From assembly GCA_003116975.1 (NCBI GenBank), contig BGKB01000146.1, positions 1 to 64,000 on the forward strand: 64,000 nucleotides of DNA. Direction: 5' to 3'. Position numbers and translations under genes: made by a program. This DNA comes from Aurantiochytrium sp. KH105. Its lineage: Eukaryota > Sar > Bigyra > Thraustochytrida > Thraustochytriidae. Positions 61,347 to 64,000 of this stretch are shown here, piece after piece (position 1 is the stretch's first letter; each line of letters opens with the position of its first letter). Below the pieces are notes generated by a model that did no database searches, had not been told where the DNA came from, and saw only the letters and a list, made by a program, of their open reading frames with translations.

Positions 61347-62505
61347 AGGCCCTCCTCATGCGATCGATGGCCATGTGGATGGACGCCCTAGACGCCATGG
61401 CCTCGCGCCTCTCCGGCTCGCAGCCGCCCCGCTGCCGCGCGCGCCCCTGCGCACGTTGAGCGAACTCCGACGCGAAGATCGATCCATCGTCCGCGGTCTC
61501 GAGGTCGAGCTCGAGATCGAAGGCGAGGTCGAGGTCGAGGTCGAGCGCGCGACAGTGGCTTCGTCGCGGCGCGGGAAGCACTCGCGCGGCGTGTCGGGGG
61601 CAGGAGCCTCACGCCAGGAAGAGGCTTGCTGCGTGTCGCGCGTGTCGCGCGTCGGTGGGCGTGCGAGGCGTTGCGTGCGTGCTGCAGCATGGCGGCGCCA
61701 TGATGGCGCCTCGATGGGATGAGAGATGGGACGGGATGGAATGGGATGGGATGCCCGATGAATGAATGAGATCGAAGAGGCGGCTCGATCTTCTCCTGCC
61801 AGACGAGGCGAGCTGCACTGACGTGTGAGGCCGGCGGGGCCGTCACGTCGCCCCGCTGCCGATGGCGCGCGGCCGAGGAAACAGGCCGGCCGGTGGCGGT
61901 GGCGGCACCTGCAGCGGTGGCGGCTGGCTCATCTCTCCCTCTCTCTCACTCTGCCGGGTCTCTGCGGCAGAGCTCCGTTCGTTCGATCGATCAATCGATC
62001 GATCGCCACGATCGATCTGACAGCGCCACTGACGGGCTGGCTCGGCTCCCCGACTCGCCGCGGCTCGGCTCGCTGCCTCGACACTCACATCAACACTGCA
62101 TTGCATCGACACTTCTTTAACTCCCTCCGAGGCATGCTTGCACTGCACTGCGCGGCACGTTGGGGGATGGAAAAAGGAAAAAAGTGGTAGAAGGCGGGCG
62201 GCGGGGAGGGAGGAAGTTTGCGAGCATGGTGGCTCTGGCTAATAAGCGAGTGTAGCGGCGCGAGTCCGGGCTCGTCAACCGACTTGGCTCGACTCCACTC
62301 GACTCCACTCAACTCGCAGCACCGCGTGCCGGGCCAAGAGGGAGGGGGAAAATACAACGTGTCACGAGGGTGTTGGAAGCGCGCGGCGGGGAGCGAGGAC
62401 AATCCGAGGCAACAAATCTGCTTTGCAAAGCGGGAGCTGCAGCTGCTGCGAGCAAACAAGCAAGGAAGCAAGCGCGGGAGCAAACACACAACAAGCACGC
62501 AAGCA

Positions 62506-62577
62506 AGCAAACAAACAAACAAACAAACAAACAAACAAACAAACAAACAGCCTCACCTCACCTCACCTCACCTCCAC
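62506..62577. repeat. (AAAC)n followed by (CTCAC)n
   Basis: About eleven AAAC units (62506-62549) run directly into about five CTCAC units. Confidence 0.93.
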
Positions 62578-62596
62578 CACATAGCTCATTTCACCT

Positions 62597-62628
62597 CACG
62601 CACGCACGCACGCACGCACACACGCACA
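62597..62628. repeat. (ACGC)n microsatellite
   Basis: Perfect then imperfect ACGC/ACAC run. Confidence 0.88.
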
Positions 62629-62697
62629 AGTTGAGCGTGCTGGTCGAAAAGCCAAAGCCACCAAAAAGCAAATCAAGCGTCGTTGCCGTGGCAGTGG

Positions 62698-62727
62698 CTG
62701 CCTGCCTGCCTGCCTGCCTGCCTGCCT
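62698..62727. repeat. (CTGC)n microsatellite
   Basis: Perfect CTGC run about 150 bases upstream of array copy 5. Confidence 0.9.
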
Positions 62728-62876
62728 TGGCTGACCTGTCTTGGTCGTCTGATTGGTTGATAGGCTTGCCGGCCGAGCCACAGCGGCACAGACAACCGAA
62801 ACAGAACGTAGCTTCTGCAGACTCACAACTCACACACCGAGACGTCGGAAAACGAACAAACAAACAAAGGAGCACG

Positions 62877-64000
62877 ATGCGCGCTCTTGCCGCGACCCTT
62901 ACGGTCGCGACGGCGATGACGTTGCTGGACGCGCTCGCCAATGCCCAAGAATGTGCCACGAACACCACGAGCATGTGCAGCGATCTCTCTGGAGCCTTGC
63001 TCGTTTCGAATCTCGAGGTCGAGGTCGCCTCGAGGACAGACTGCACCATCTGCACAACCGAATCTCCCTTCGTTACCAGCTTCGATGCATGCTGCTCCTC
63101 CGGTGTCTCGCCAACATCCTCGTGTCGCGAGATCCTGCTGGATTTGCCAGCGTCCTCCGCAGACGTTCGTCCTAGCTCGGTCGCGAGCGTCGATGCTGGC
63201 GCCACCCTCACAATCCCTGTCACAATGTCCCAGATCGTCACCGCAGAGCACTCCTGCTCGCGCACCTGCATGCTCTACGGAGACCCCGAGGGCGTCTCCT
63301 TTTGCGGTGAATACTCCGAATTCGTCCTCTGCGACGGCCGCATCGACGACGGGTCCGAGGACACCTGCACGCAGAGCAAGGAAGTCTGCGAAAGTCGTCT
63401 CGACTATTATGGAAATGCATGCGTCTATCTGCCTGATGTACCCAACTCCACTTGGGTTGACTTCGACGTCTCGGGGTCGCCCTGCCAGATGGATCTCTCG
63501 GTCAACCCAGCGCCTGTTCAGCTCATGTACAGTCGCCGCCCTCTCCAGGCCAACAATGGCCCCACGCCCTTTGCCGTCTACGCGGAAATCGGTGAGCGCG
63601 GTATTATTCCCACCATCATCATCGAGTACGACGGCGTCAACGCCTCCCTCTCGGCCAACGACTGCATTGCCAGCAACGGCAGCTGGGACGCATGGGTGAA
63701 CGGCGACGCCATCATGGAATTCGGCAACTACACTGTTCAGGAAGCAGAGGCGCAAGTGGTGTACACCTTTCTCATCGACGACACGATGGGCCTGCGGCTC
63801 CTGTGCCAGCGCATGGGCCCTCAGCGCGCCCGCTGGGACGTTGACAACCTCTACGTCCTGGACACCGCAGAGCAGGCCGCCACCACCTCCAAAGAAGATG
63901 GCTACTGCGTCACCTCGGAAATGAGCATGGGCAAGGCCACGCAAAGCAGCACCGAGAACTTTCACTCCTTGTGCATGGCCACCCTTTCGCCCAACATGCT
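62877..64000 (+). CDS. secreted cysteine-rich two-half protein, array copy 5 (partial, runs off the end)
   Basis: An open frame from the ATG at 62877 runs to the last base of the window (374 codons, no stop). The product has a signal peptide (about 1-23, ending ALANA) and then the family's half A: a CTIC block, ACC, SCREI, TCMLYGDPEG, CDGRIDD, GSPCQMD, GERGIIP and GYCVTSEMSMGKATQ. It resembles copy 1 more than copies 2-4 in details such as FCGE, the WVDFD/WSDFD stretch and RARWDVD. The second half should lie beyond the window. The antisense ORF 62823-63965 is a codon-bias shadow. Confidence 0.88.
   Translation, partial: MRALAATLTVATAMTLLDALANAQECATNTTSMCSDLSGALLVSNLEVEVASRTDCTICTTESPFVTSFDACCSSGVSPTSSCREILLDLPASSADVRPSSVASVDAGATLTIPVTMSQIVTAEHSCSRTCMLYGDPEGVSFCGEYSEFVLCDGRIDDGSEDTCTQSKEVCESRLDYYGNACVYLPDVPNSTWVDFDVSGSPCQMDLSVNPAPVQLMYSRRPLQANNGPTPFAVYAEIGERGIIPTIIIEYDGVNASLSANDCIASNGSWDAWVNGDAIMEFGNYTVQEAEAQVVYTFLIDDTMGLRLLCQRMGPQRARWDVDNLYVLDTAEQAATTSKEDGYCVTSEMSMGKATQSSTENFHSLCMATLSPNM

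Larger units (their letters stand above)
57452..62876. other. 5.4-kb spacer between array copies 4 and 5, gap and microsatellites, no gene supported
   Basis: Very GC-rich with many simple repeats. Long ORFs (for example 57940-59088 +, 59194-59898 -) are Arg/Ala/Ser low-complexity and overlap ORFs on the other strand. The region includes AT-rich CAAATTT/GAATTC patches at 59043-59122 and an assembly gap at 60497-61133. Confidence 0.6.

Noticed and set aside
60170..61722. ORFs spanning the N run
   Set aside because: Most of their length is undefined sequence, so nothing can be claimed.
1..64000. tRNA, rRNA, snRNA, CRISPR or recognisable transposon
   Set aside because: No cloverleaf with A/B boxes, rRNA core, regular spacer array, transposase or reverse-transcriptase motif was found on reading either strand. 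A tRNAscan-SE/Infernal/RepeatMasker run would be decisive.

Overview
The window is nuclear DNA of a protist with GC-rich, intron-poor genes. A stramenopile of the thraustochytrid type (Aurantiochytrium/Hondaea/Schizochytrium-like) is my best guess. The clues are long single-exon ORFs for plainly eukaryotic proteins (YIPF5, KCTD, RTEL1/FANCJ-type helicase, multi-repeat MYB, HisRS), GC-rich intergenic DNA full of microsatellites, and a kinesin-light-chain-like TPR relic. The taxonomic call is inference; no rRNA is present. One spliceosomal intron could be resolved (28929-28989). A 637-base N run marks an assembly gap.

Left part (1-31.2 kb): dense, mostly single-exon housekeeping and regulatory genes on both strands. 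In order: a YIPF5 Golgi protein; a C2H2 finger/Rdx-like protein; a multi-pass membrane protein; a four-repeat MYB with an N-myristoylation-type start; a decayed tandem-repeat region; an XPD-family Fe-S helicase with an unexpected N-terminal SP-RING (SUMO-ligase type) finger; histidyl-tRNA synthetase with an in-frame upstream extension; a 4-TM protein; an unknown helical protein; two adjacent endonuclease/exonuclease/phosphatase-fold genes (an AP endonuclease and a TDP2-like enzyme); a second MYB paralogous to the first; a KCTD-type BTB protein; a longin-type trafficking protein whose first exon lies across a 61-nt intron; and a ZIP metal transporter.

Right part (31.2-64 kb): an accessory-looking region dominated by five head-to-tail copies, all on the + strand, of one family of secreted cysteine-rich proteins of about 1,115-1,123 residues (35180, 43007, 48704, 54080, and 62877 running off the end). 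Each complete protein is itself an internal duplication. Two collinear halves of about 540 residues carry the same order of landmarks: a TC-x-GDP block ending in CDGR, then GER, then GFCV, then a C-terminal Cys block. The halves are clearly diverged from each other. Copies 2 and 3 are almost identical at the DNA level over long stretches but differ sharply in short tracts, which points to recent duplication or gene conversion. Pieces of their flanks are also shared. The spacers (2-5.4 kb) hold microsatellites, a broken TPR gene, short tandem duplications, a near-perfect hairpin, a G19 tract and the assembly gap. I see no convincing gene in them.

The secreted array is the best candidate for an undescribed system. 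A cell-surface, wall/scale or ectoplasmic-net role is speculation; the sequence itself shows secretion signals, many cysteines, internal duplication and tandem expansion.
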